NCBI RefSeq assembly: GCF_002116905.1
Contig: NZ_CP015118.1
Location: 4,340,001 to 4,404,000, forward strand
Source: Piscinibacter gummiphilus
GTDB taxonomy: Bacteria; Pseudomonadota; Gammaproteobacteria; Burkholderiales; Burkholderiaceae_C
DNA length: 64,000 bases
Reading direction: 5' to 3'
Positions 53,661 through 61,716 of this stretch are shown here, in pieces (position 1 is the stretch's first letter; each line of letters starts with the position of its first letter). The position numbers and the translations under genes were made by a program. Below the pieces are notes generated by a model, which saw only the letters and a list, made by a program, of their open reading frames with translations, was not told the DNA's origin and searched no databases.

Positions 53661-54086
53661 ATGCCCGCCGTCGCCGGACGCGGCTCGCGCCGCCGCACCA
53701 TCGCCGAGATGAACATGGTCCCGTTCATCGACGTGATGCTCGTGCTGCTGATCATTTTCATGGTCAGCGCCCCGCTCATCACGCCGGGCGTGGTCGACCT
53801 GCCCACCGTGGGCAAGAGCAAGCAGCAGCCGCAGCACGTGATCGAGGTCGTGATCGCGAAGGACGAGACCATGAAGCTGCGCCTCGACAACAAGGAGAAC
53901 GGCACCGCCACGATGAGCAACCTACGCCAGCGCGTGGTGTCGCTGCAGGGCGGCGACGACAACACGCCGGTGGTGATCTCCGCCGACCGCTCCGTCAAGT
54001 ACGAACTCGTGGTCAAGACCATGGATGCGCTGCAGCGCGCCGGTGTGCAACGCGTCGGCCTCGCCGTGAAGACCACCGGTGTTTGA
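53661..54086 (+). CDS. tolR: TolR, motor subunit of the Tol-Pal system
   Basis: A 141-residue ExbD/TolR protein with one N-terminal membrane segment (about 20-42) carrying the proton-relay Asp in MVPFIDVMLVLLIIF. The periplasmic domain follows. It partners TolQ. The tolA GTG start overlaps its end by eight bases. Confidence 0.97.
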   Translation: MPAVAGRGSRRRTIAEMNMVPFIDVMLVLLIIFMVSAPLITPGVVDLPTVGKSKQQPQHVIEVVIAKDETMKLRLDNKENGTATMSNLRQRVVSLQGGDDNTPVVISADRSVKYELVVKTMDALQRAGVQRVGLAVKTTGV

Positions 54087-54987
54087 GTCCCGCCACCAGC
54101 CGATGCAGGACATGCAGCACCCCGTCCTGAACCGCGACGACCTGCTGCCCCGCCAGCCCGCCGGCATGGGCAAGGGCCTGATGCTGGCCATCGCGGCCCA
54201 CGTGCTGCTCGTCATCGCGATCACCTTCAGCGTCAACTGGAGCTCGAGCGACCCCGCCGGGGTCGAGGCCGAGCTGTGGTCGGCCGTGCCGCAGATCGCC
54301 GCGCGCGGCGCGCCCCCGGTCGAGCCTGAGCCGGCCCCGGAACCGCCGAAGCCCGAACCCCGGCCCGAGCCGGTGCAGAAGCCGGTCGAAGCTCCGCCGC
54401 CCCCGAAGCCCGCCCCCGATCCGCAGATCGCGATCGAGAAGGAAAAGGCGCGCAAGGAGAAGCTGCAGAAGGAGAAGGAGGAAAAGCTCCGCGAGCAGCA
54501 GGAACAGGAACGCAAGGAAAAGCTCGAGAAGCAGAAGCGCGAGGCCGAGGACAAGAAGGCCGAAGAGAAGAAGCTCGCCGAGAAGAAGAAGCAGGACGCC
54601 GCCCGCCAGCAGGCCCAGCTCGACAAGCAGCGCCAGGAGCAGCTCGATCGCATCATCAAGCAGGCCGGTGGCGCCGCCAATGGTTCACCCACCGGTCAGG
54701 GCGCGGTGACGTCGGGGCCCTCCTCCACCTACGCCGGCCGCATCCGGGGCGCCATCGAGCCCAACATCACGTTCACGTCCGAACTCAACGGCAACCCCAC
54801 GGCCGAGGTCGAGGTGCGCCAGGGTCCGGACGGCACCATCACCGGCAGCCGCCTCGTCAAGAGCAGCGGCGTGAAGGAATGGGACGACGCGGTGCTGCGC
54901 GCAGTCGACAAGACGCAGAAGCTGCCGCGCGACATCGACGGGCGCGTGATCTCGCCCATGATCCTCACCTTCCGCCCCAACAAGTAG
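54079..54987 (+). CDS. tolA: TolA, periplasm-spanning energy transducer
   Basis: A 302-residue TolA. One membrane segment (about 32-52) is followed by a Pro/Glu-rich stretch, a long Lys/Glu-rich coiled coil (about 118-195) and a C-terminal TonB/TolA-like domain (about 212-302). It contacts TolB/Pal and porins. The GTG start overlaps tolR; an ATG at 54103 would remove eight residues and is an alternative. tolB and pal do not follow, which is unusual for this operon. Confidence 0.94.
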   Translation: MFESRHQPMQDMQHPVLNRDDLLPRQPAGMGKGLMLAIAAHVLLVIAITFSVNWSSSDPAGVEAELWSAVPQIAARGAPPVEPEPAPEPPKPEPRPEPVQKPVEAPPPPKPAPDPQIAIEKEKARKEKLQKEKEEKLREQQEQERKEKLEKQKREAEDKKAEEKKLAEKKKQDAARQQAQLDKQRQEQLDRIIKQAGGAANGSPTGQGAVTSGPSSTYAGRIRGAIEPNITFTSELNGNPTAEVEVRQGPDGTITGSRLVKSSGVKEWDDAVLRAVDKTQKLPRDIDGRVISPMILTFRPNK

Positions 54988-54996
54988 GGCGGACGA

Positions 54997-55713
54997 TCAA
55001 AGGGCCACCGTGCGGCCCACGTACAGGATCGGTCCGGTGGGCCGCCCGGTGGGCGACCCCGCCTCGGGTTCCAGCGTGATCTCGAACAGCTGGCGCGCCC
55101 CGACGGCGGGGAGCCGCTGCACCGGCAACTCGAGTGTCTGCCCGGCCCGCACGAGGCCGAGCGAGGTCGGGCCCGCCGCCCCTTCCGGCTTCGTCCAGAA
55201 CTGCCAGGCCCGGCCCGCGGGGACACTGCCCACGTCGCCCACCGGCACCAGCCTCAGCGTGCGGCCGGCCTGCAACTCGACGACCCAGCCGGTGGACCGC
55301 TGGTCGGGGCTTTGCAGCACCGCGAGGTAGCGGGCGCCCGCCGGTTCTGGAACGGCCTGCCTCAGCAGCAGCGCGCCCATCAGCAACGATGCGGCCAGGC
55401 CGGCCGCACCCAGGCCCTGCCACAGCCGGAGCCGGTTCCACCAGGGGGGCGATGCCGGCTGGCGCCGAGGTGTCCGGGACACGGCGCCGACGGACACCTC
55501 GATCCGCCGCCACAGCGCGGGCGACGGCCCCACCGGGGACACCCTGCCCGTGAGCGGCAGCAGCCGGTCCTGCCAGGCGCCGACCCGGGCGCGCAGGTCC
55601 GCGTCGCGGCCCAGCACCGCCTCGAACGCGGCATGGTCCTCCGCGCCGAGCGTGCCCAGCACGTACTCCCCGGCCGCCCCGTCGCGTCCCTCGGCGTCGT
55701 CGAGTTCGATCAC
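54997..55713 (-). CDS. Anti-sigma factor (RskA-like)
   Basis: A 238-residue protein with an N-terminal anti-sigma (ASD-like) region (GEYVLGTLGAEDHAAFEAVLGRD), one membrane segment at about 108-128 and a periplasmic RskA-type C-terminal domain. The GTG start at 55713 overlaps the stop of the ECF sigma gene (GTGA), the usual coupling of sigma and anti-sigma. It should hold the sigma factor at the membrane until a signal triggers release. Confidence 0.9.
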   Translation of the reverse strand: MIELDDAEGRDGAAGEYVLGTLGAEDHAAFEAVLGRDADLRARVGAWQDRLLPLTGRVSPVGPSPALWRRIEVSVGAVSRTPRRQPASPPWWNRLRLWQGLGAAGLAASLLMGALLLRQAVPEPAGARYLAVLQSPDQRSTGWVVELQAGRTLRLVPVGDVGSVPAGRAWQFWTKPEGAAGPTSLGLVRAGQTLELPVQRLPAVGARQLFEITLEPEAGSPTGRPTGPILYVGRTVAL

Positions 55714-56261
55714 GCCAGGCACTCCTTCAGCGACGCGAGGCTGCGCCGGATCCACGACTTCACCGTGCCGAGCGGCGTGGCCAGGCGTTCGGCGATCTGC
55801 TCATGGGTGAAACCATCGACGAACGCATGCACGACACACGCGCGGCGCGGCGCCTCCAGGCGATCGAGGCAACGCTCGAGGCTGCCGGCGTCGAGGCCCC
55901 GGTCTTCCACCTCGGCGTCCCCCTGGACCGCGTCGGACCAGCGCGCCAGTTCGTCGGGCGCGAGTGAAATCACCCGGCCCGGATGGCGCACGGCCTTCAG
56001 CGCGCGGTGGCGCACGATGGTGTAGAGCCATCCACGCGCGGACCCGAGCGCGGGGTCGAAGGTGCCCGCATGCTGCCAGGCCTGCACGAACCCGTCGTGA
56101 ACCACGTCCTCGGCCTGCTGGGGGTCGCGGACGATGCGCAGCGCCACGCCGAGCAGCCAGCGCGACTCCCGCTCGTACAGCGATCGCAGCGCATGGCGCT
56201 CACCGCGGGCGCAGGCCATCACGGCGGATTCGTAGTCGAAGGGGGCATCGTGCGAAGGCAT
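55710..56261 (-). CDS. ECF sigma factor
   Basis: A 183-residue extracytoplasmic-function sigma factor. Region 2 includes LYERESRWLLGVALRIVRDPQQAEDVVHDGFVQAW and region 4 includes HEQIAERLATPLGTVKSWIRRSLASL. Region 3 is absent, as expected. The start at 56261 (MPSHDAPFD) is preferred. It is co-directional with the upstream DUF3455 lipoprotein and translationally coupled to the anti-sigma gene. The trio matches SigK-like systems. Confidence 0.93.
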   Translation of the reverse strand: MPSHDAPFDYESAVMACARGERHALRSLYERESRWLLGVALRIVRDPQQAEDVVHDGFVQAWQHAGTFDPALGSARGWLYTIVRHRALKAVRHPGRVISLAPDELARWSDAVQGDAEVEDRGLDAGSLERCLDRLEAPRRACVVHAFVDGFTHEQIAERLATPLGTVKSWIRRSLASLKECLA

Positions 56262-56311
56262 GCGGTCACCGGCACTGGAGGTGCCGGTGACTGTAGCAGC
56301 CGCGCCGCCCG

Positions 56312-56854
56312 TCAAGCCGCCTTCCAGAAGATGTAGTCGGCCTGGTACGTCACGATTTCCTTGCGTCCCACGCCCGTGCCGTCGCACACCGCCGAGGGCG
56401 CGACGCCGCCCCGGGTGGCCACGCGCTGGATGTAGGCGACGCTGCTCATCGCGCCCATGCCGGTGGCCGGGTTGGCCTTGACCAGCTGCAGCGGGATGTT
56501 CCCGGCGGCGGCGGGGGCGACTGCGACCTGGGTCCCGGTGACGGCCGAGCCGTCGTTCGCGGCCCACGTCGCGGGCGGGCCGAAGTAGGTCCCGAGCTTG
56601 TTGCCGCTCCGGCTCTTCAGGTCGGCCTTCGGGCCGACGAACACCCATTCGAACGCGCCCGCCGCGTTGGCCTTGGTCCGGCACTCGTAGGTGATCTCGC
56701 CCACGCCCACGGTTTCGAGCGCGACCCGGTGGCCCGCCGGCACCTTGACGGCGTCGGGCAGGCCGTCCTGGCTGAACATCGGGGCGCCCGTGGGCGTGGC
56801 CGCGCAGGCGGCGAGCAGCAGTGCGGCGGACAGGGCGGTGAGGATGGACTTCAT
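56312..56854 (-). CDS. DUF3455 lipoprotein
   Basis: A 180-residue DUF3455 protein with a lipobox-like LLLAACA at the signal-peptide end, so it is likely a lipoprotein. The domain begins near VKVPAGHRVALE and includes the YECRTKANAAGAFEWVFVGPKADL and GGVAPSAVCD blocks. Function is unknown. It lies immediately upstream of an ECF sigma/anti-sigma pair in the same direction and is often a member of that regulon. AGGAG precedes the start. Confidence 0.85.
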   Translation of the reverse strand: MKSILTALSAALLLAACAATPTGAPMFSQDGLPDAVKVPAGHRVALETVGVGEITYECRTKANAAGAFEWVFVGPKADLKSRSGNKLGTYFGPPATWAANDGSAVTGTQVAVAPAAAGNIPLQLVKANPATGMGAMSSVAYIQRVATRGGVAPSAVCDGTGVGRKEIVTYQADYIFWKAA

Positions 56855-56964
56855 GGAGCGGCTCCTGGGGCAGTTGAGGGGTTGTGGCCGAAGCTCACTC
56901 CCCTACTAGCCCCGGCCGGATGCCGTGGATGCACCGGGCGCGAAAAAAACCCGCAGCGTCCGGC

Positions 56965-58146
56965 CTACTCGGGCCGCGCCTGGGCCTCCAGCTCGTCCAC
57001 CGGGTGCCCCGTGGGCAGGAACGGCTCCTCGGGCTCCGCCGCCTCCAGCGGCGCGCCCGGGGCCCGCAGCGCCGCGAGGCGCTCGCGGTCGGCCCGCTCC
57101 TTCAGCCAGCCCACCCAGCGCCCGGTGACCGACAGCCCCCCCACGCTGGCCACGGCACGCCCCTCGCCCAGGTCGATCAGGTGCAGCCGGCCGGAGCGGC
57201 GGTGGCGCTTCACCAGTTCCCCGCCGGCGAGGAAACGCCGAAGGTTCAGCGACAGCGGCTCCTCGCCCCGCAGCTGCAGCCCGGCGGGCGGCCGCCAGCC
57301 GTCGGCCCGCACCGCGATCTCGCCGCTCGCGAACACCTCGGGGTGCGAGGGGCTCTGCAGCGTGTCGCCCACGAGGATGAAACCCTTCTGGCCGAGCTGC
57401 AGCCCGCTGTCGGGGGCCCAGCGCGGCGGGCCGGCATCCAGTGCCACCAGCGGCGCGTCGCACGCGAGGCGCAGGCCCTGGCCCAGCAGCATCTGGTTGC
57501 CGAAGAGCGCATCGCAGCGGTCCTCGAACAGCGTGACGCCGCCCCGCTTGAGCAGCTGGCGCACGCGGTGCTGGAACACCACGGGGGCATGGGGCACCGG
57601 CGCGCCATGGCCGGTCACCAGCGCCACGCGCGCCCGCTTGCCCAGCCGCAGGTGCACCGCGAGGGCCAGCTCGATGGCGGGTGCCTCGGCCCCCACCACC
57701 ACCACGCTCAGCGCCTGTTCCGACGCCAGGGCGACCAGCGCGCCCCAGAGCCGCAGGAAGTGGTCGAAGGGCCGGTGGAACAACGCGTTCTCGCGGGCGC
57801 CGGCGATGCGGTCCCGGTCCGGTGCGGCGGGCACGTCGATGCTCAGCGCGTCGTACGCCACCGTGTGGCCGTTGGCCAGCGAGATCTGCCGTCGGCCGGC
57901 ATCGACCGCGAGCGCATCGTTCTCGACCAGCGCCACCCCCGCCCGCGCCGCCAGCGGCGCGAGCGCGACACAGCATTCGGCCGTGGAATGCCGGCCCGAG
58001 ATCCACCCGGCCACCATGGCCGGCGACACATGGCGGCCATGCGGCGCGACCAGGGTGACGCGCGTGCCGGGCAGCGGGGACGTGGCCAGGTCATGGAGCA
58101 CCCGAAGGTGCGCCGGACCACCTCCCAGCAGGACAAGATGCTTCAT
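56965..58146 (-). CDS. FAD-dependent pyridine-nucleotide-disulfide oxidoreductase (NDH-2-like)
   Basis: A 393-residue flavoprotein with an N-terminal GxGxxH Rossmann motif (LLGGGPAHLRVL), a VVVVGAEAPAIELAL second nucleotide site and the GDTLQS... segment that binds FAD near the C-terminus. No redox CxxxxC disulfide is seen, so it is closer to NDH-2 or the selenide-water-dikinase-associated FAD domain than to a true disulfide reductase. The start at 58146 removes an implausible Arg/Cys-rich upstream extension. Substrate is unknown. Confidence 0.8.
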   Translation of the reverse strand: MKHLVLLGGGPAHLRVLHDLATSPLPGTRVTLVAPHGRHVSPAMVAGWISGRHSTAECCVALAPLAARAGVALVENDALAVDAGRRQISLANGHTVAYDALSIDVPAAPDRDRIAGARENALFHRPFDHFLRLWGALVALASEQALSVVVVGAEAPAIELALAVHLRLGKRARVALVTGHGAPVPHAPVVFQHRVRQLLKRGGVTLFEDRCDALFGNQMLLGQGLRLACDAPLVALDAGPPRWAPDSGLQLGQKGFILVGDTLQSPSHPEVFASGEIAVRADGWRPPAGLQLRGEEPLSLNLRRFLAGGELVKRHRRSGRLHLIDLGEGRAVASVGGLSVTGRWVGWLKERADRERLAALRAPGAPLEAAEPEEPFLPTGHPVDELEAQARPE

Positions 58147-58243
58147 GAAGGCAACGAAGAGACAGGTGTGCTGGCACGGAGTGTCGCACCCTTGCGGCCC
58201 CCCTCTTCCGCTCGACCCCTGGACGAGGGGGGCGTGACGCAGT

Positions 58244-58882
58244 TCACGCCGGCATCGCCGCCTCGATCGCGAGCCGCACCGCGGCCACCTGCGATTCGAG
58301 CGCCATGCCGGGCACGCCGGCGCGCCCCGCGGCCTGCCGCGGCAGCAGCGGCAGGTGGATGAACCCCGCCGGCAACGCACGGCCCACGAGGCGGTGCTGC
58401 AGCGTGTAGAAGACGTGGTTGCAGACGTAGGCCCCCGCGCTGCCCGACAGCTCCGCCACGTGCCCGTGCGCGCGCAGCGCCTCCAGCATGCGGGTGAGCG
58501 GCAGCGTCGAGAAGTAGGCGGCGGGCCCGCCGGCCACCACCGGGGTGTCGCGCAGCACGGCGCCGGCGTTGTCGGGCTGGACGGTGTCGCTGAGGTTGAC
58601 CGCCACCCGCTCCAGCCGCAGGCCGGGCGCCCCGGCCGCCTGGCCGAGGCAGATCACGAGCACGGGCGACAGCGCCTCGAGCGCGCGGTCCAGGCCCGCC
58701 ACCGCGTCGGCGTACACACACGGCAGGCCGAGGCCCACCACGGCGGCCCCGCCCACGTGTTCGCCGTCGAGCGCCTGCACCACCTCGAGGGACGGGTTGA
58801 CGGTGTCGCCGCCGAACGGCTCGAAGCCGGTCAGCAGGATCTTCGGAGGGCGGCGGGTGCGGGTCACCACTGAATTGTGCAC
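58244..58882 (-). CDS. pcp: Pyrrolidone-carboxylate peptidase
   Basis: A 212-residue C15 cysteine peptidase that removes N-terminal pyroglutamate. The LTGFEPFGG start motif, the catalytic Cys in SAGAYVCNHVFY and the His in GFIHLPLLP with the Glu in GLRLERVAVN make up the expected triad. Length is standard. It is separate from the FAD oxidoreductase by about 97 bases and diverges from the ATPase gene at 59004. Confidence 0.92.
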   Translation of the reverse strand: MHNSVVTRTRRPPKILLTGFEPFGGDTVNPSLEVVQALDGEHVGGAAVVGLGLPCVYADAVAGLDRALEALSPVLVICLGQAAGAPGLRLERVAVNLSDTVQPDNAGAVLRDTPVVAGGPAAYFSTLPLTRMLEALRAHGHVAELSGSAGAYVCNHVFYTLQHRLVGRALPAGFIHLPLLPRQAAGRAGVPGMALESQVAAVRLAIEAAMPA

Positions 58883-59003
58883 GTTAGACCGGCCATTTCC
58901 GGGGTTCGGCCGCCCCCTGCGTCCCTACCATCGAAGGCGCGGGCGCAGTCTGGTCCGCACACCGCCGGCGTGCGTCCGGCCTGCTCTTGAGGACGACCGC
59001 ACC

Positions 59004-61544
59004 GTGTCCGATCTTTCCGATTTCGTGAACCTCGATTTCGACGGCGACACGCCGATCTTCCGCCCCGCGCCGGCCCCCGCCGAGAAGGCGCAGCACGTCG
59101 CGTTCCGCTGGCCCACCCCGCCGTTCGCCACCTACCCCGATGCCCTGGAGCAAAGCCAGGCGCAGCGGTGCGAGTTCGTGGGCGTCAACGGCAAGAAGGT
59201 CAACGGCCGCCTCATCTTCTTCGTGCCCGACGACTTCGTCGCCCACGTGCAGGTGCCCCCGGCCCGCACGACGATGCCGCTGCGCTTCAGCCAGTTCCGT
59301 TCGCTGCGCGTGCTCGACGCGCTGTCCCCGCTCGATGCCGGCGCAGACCGCCACGCCCCGCTGCTCGACCAGCGCCCGCGCAGCACCTACCGCATCACGC
59401 TGCCCGGTGGCGGCACGATGGAAGGCGAGACCATCGGCCACGTCGAGAACGCCCACGGCCTGTTCCTGTTCCCGCCCATCGGCGACGACGGCAGCGTGCA
59501 GCGCCTCTTCGTGCCCCGCAACGGCTACGCCGGGTTCGACGTGGGCCCGCGCATCGGCGAGCTGCTCGTCGCGAAGAACATGGTCACGCCGCAGCAGGTC
59601 GAGCAGGCCGCCGACATGCAGCAGCAGCTGCGCAGCCAGAAGCTCGGCGACATCCTCGTGATGCGCCAGGTCGTCACCGCCGAACAGCTGCTGTCCGCCA
59701 TCGAGAAACAGGCCAGCATGCCGATGGTGCGCATCGGCGAGGCGCTCACCTCGCTCGGCATGGTCACCGACGAGCAGCTGCAGGACGCCCTCGCCCAGCA
59801 GAAGCAGGACCGCAACGTGCCGCTCGGCGAGCTGCTGGTGCGCATGGGCATCGTCTCCCGCGAGGACCTGCAGAGCGCCCTCGCGAGCAAGATGGGCTAC
59901 CCGCTCGTCAACCTCGACCAGTTCCCGTTCGAGGAAGAGGCCGTGCGCAAGCTGCCCTATGCCGTCGCGGCGCGGGTGCAGGTGATGCCGCTGATGATCC
60001 GCGACGGCCGCCTGGTCGTCGCCCTCGACGACCCCGTGCGCCGCCGCGCCACGGTGGACGAGGTCGAGTTCATCACCCAGATGAAAACCGTGCCGGTGCT
60101 CGCGCAGTGCCTGAGCATGGAGGCCGTGCTCGCCAGCACGTACGAGAAGTTCGGCGCCGCCGGCGCCCGCCTGTCGCTCAACGTGATGGCCGACCCCATC
60201 CCGTTCGAGGTGCACGACACCGGCAAGCTGATGGAGACGCTCGAGAAGGAAGGCCTGGACGCGCTCGCGCCCGAGGACGACCGCCAGATCGAGCAGAGCG
60301 ACAACTCGCTCGTGCGCCTGATCAACAACATGATCATCGAGGCCCACGCCGAGGGGGTGTCCGACATCCACGTCGAGAGCTACCCCGGCCGCGACAAGAT
60401 CAAGATCCGCTTCCGCAAGGACGGCCTGCTGCGCACGCACCTCGAGCTGCCGCCGAACTACCGCAACGCGGTGATCGCGCGCATCAAGATCATGTGCGAC
60501 CTCGACATCTCCGAGCGCCGCAAGCCGCAGGACGGCAAGATCAACTTCGCGAAGTTCTCGCCGCAGCACAAGATCGAGCTGCGCGTCGCCACCATCCCCA
60601 CCAACAGCGGCCTGGAAGACGTGGTGATGCGCATCCTGGCGTCCGCCAAGCCCATCCCGCTCGACAACCTGGGGCTGAACCCGTACAACCTCAAGCACCT
60701 GAAGGAGGCGATGGAACGCCCGTACGGCCTCGTGCTGTGCGTGGGCCCCACCGGCTCCGGCAAGACCACCACGCTGCACTCGGCGCTGAGCCACATCAAC
60801 GTGCCCGAGCGCAAGATCTGGACGGCCGAGGACCCGGTGGAAATCACCCAGCCCGGCCTGCGCCAGGTGCAGGTGAACCCGAAGATCGACTGGACCTTCG
60901 CGAAGGCGCTGCGCGCCTTCCTGCGCGCGGACCCGGACGTCATCATGGTCGGCGAGATGCGCGACGAGGAAACGGCCCAGATGGGCATCGAGGCCTCGCT
61001 CACGGGCCACCTCGTGCTCTCCACGCTGCACACCAACAGCGCCCCCGAGACGGTCACGCGCCTGATCGACATGGGACTCGACCCGTTCAACTTCGCCGAC
61101 TCGCTGCTGGGCGTGCTCGCGCAGCGCCTCGTGCGCCGCCTGTGCAACCACTGCCGCACCTCCCGCCCCGCCACCGAGGACGAGGTCAACGAGCTGCTCG
61201 ACGACTACCTGCACGTCGCCCCGCACGGCCACCCCGACTTCGACCGCGACACCGTGCGGCGCAGCTGGACCGAGCGGTTCGGCCGCGAGGGCCGCCTGAT
61301 GATGTTCCACAGCCCCGGCTGCGAACACTGCGGCAACACGGGCCAGAAGGGACGCGCCGGGCTGCACGAGCTGATGATGGTGTCGCGCGAGCTGCGCCGC
61401 ATGATCCAGACCACTTCGCGCGCCGAGCAGCTGCTGCACACGGCGATGACCGAGGGCATGCGCACGCTTCGCCAGGACGGCATCGAGAAGGTGCTCCAGG
61501 GCATCACCAGCCTGAGCGAAGTGCGGGCCACGAGCAACGTCTGA
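59004..61544 (+). CDS. PilB/GspE-like secretion ATPase with tandem MshEN c-di-GMP motifs
   Basis: An 846-residue traffic ATPase. Residues about 1-170 are an N-terminal region of unclear fold. Two MshEN-type motifs follow (from R183 and R243, each with RIGExL...LGxxL spacing), the known c-di-GMP-binding element of MshE/PilB. The GspE core carries Walker A GPTGSGKTT (581-589), an Asp box and a zinc tetracysteine (C714, C717, C773, C776). The GTG start at 59004 follows GAGGA at 58989. No pilus or type II genes adjoin it, so its machine is unknown. Confidence 0.9.
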   Translation: MSDLSDFVNLDFDGDTPIFRPAPAPAEKAQHVAFRWPTPPFATYPDALEQSQAQRCEFVGVNGKKVNGRLIFFVPDDFVAHVQVPPARTTMPLRFSQFRSLRVLDALSPLDAGADRHAPLLDQRPRSTYRITLPGGGTMEGETIGHVENAHGLFLFPPIGDDGSVQRLFVPRNGYAGFDVGPRIGELLVAKNMVTPQQVEQAADMQQQLRSQKLGDILVMRQVVTAEQLLSAIEKQASMPMVRIGEALTSLGMVTDEQLQDALAQQKQDRNVPLGELLVRMGIVSREDLQSALASKMGYPLVNLDQFPFEEEAVRKLPYAVAARVQVMPLMIRDGRLVVALDDPVRRRATVDEVEFITQMKTVPVLAQCLSMEAVLASTYEKFGAAGARLSLNVMADPIPFEVHDTGKLMETLEKEGLDALAPEDDRQIEQSDNSLVRLINNMIIEAHAEGVSDIHVESYPGRDKIKIRFRKDGLLRTHLELPPNYRNAVIARIKIMCDLDISERRKPQDGKINFAKFSPQHKIELRVATIPTNSGLEDVVMRILASAKPIPLDNLGLNPYNLKHLKEAMERPYGLVLCVGPTGSGKTTTLHSALSHINVPERKIWTAEDPVEITQPGLRQVQVNPKIDWTFAKALRAFLRADPDVIMVGEMRDEETAQMGIEASLTGHLVLSTLHTNSAPETVTRLIDMGLDPFNFADSLLGVLAQRLVRRLCNHCRTSRPATEDEVNELLDDYLHVAPHGHPDFDRDTVRRSWTERFGREGRLMMFHSPGCEHCGNTGQKGRAGLHELMMVSRELRRMIQTTSRAEQLLHTAMTEGMRTLRQDGIEKVLQGITSLSEVRATSNV

Positions 61545-61603
61545 CCGGCGGTCTTGTGCAGGGGTCTTGACCGGTGAAGTGCCAAATCCACCCGGGTTTA
61601 CCC

Positions 61604-61631
61604 CTCAAGTCCCGTCCGGACAGGCCGTAAA
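61604..61631 (+). promoter_or_regulatory. Sigma-28 (FliA)-type promoter of the chemoreceptor gene
   Basis: CTCAAGT (61604-61610) and GCCGTAAA (61624-61631) match the betaproteobacterial flagellar sigma consensus (CTCAAGT...GCCGATAA) in sequence and spacing. The gene start is 86 bases downstream. Confidence 0.75.
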
Positions 61632-61716
61632 GAACCGTCATCGAGTCCATTCAGTCGCGCGCCGCCCGTGCGCGCCTTTCCGTGTCCGACCGAGCCCCTT
61701 CCAGGAACCCTCGTCC

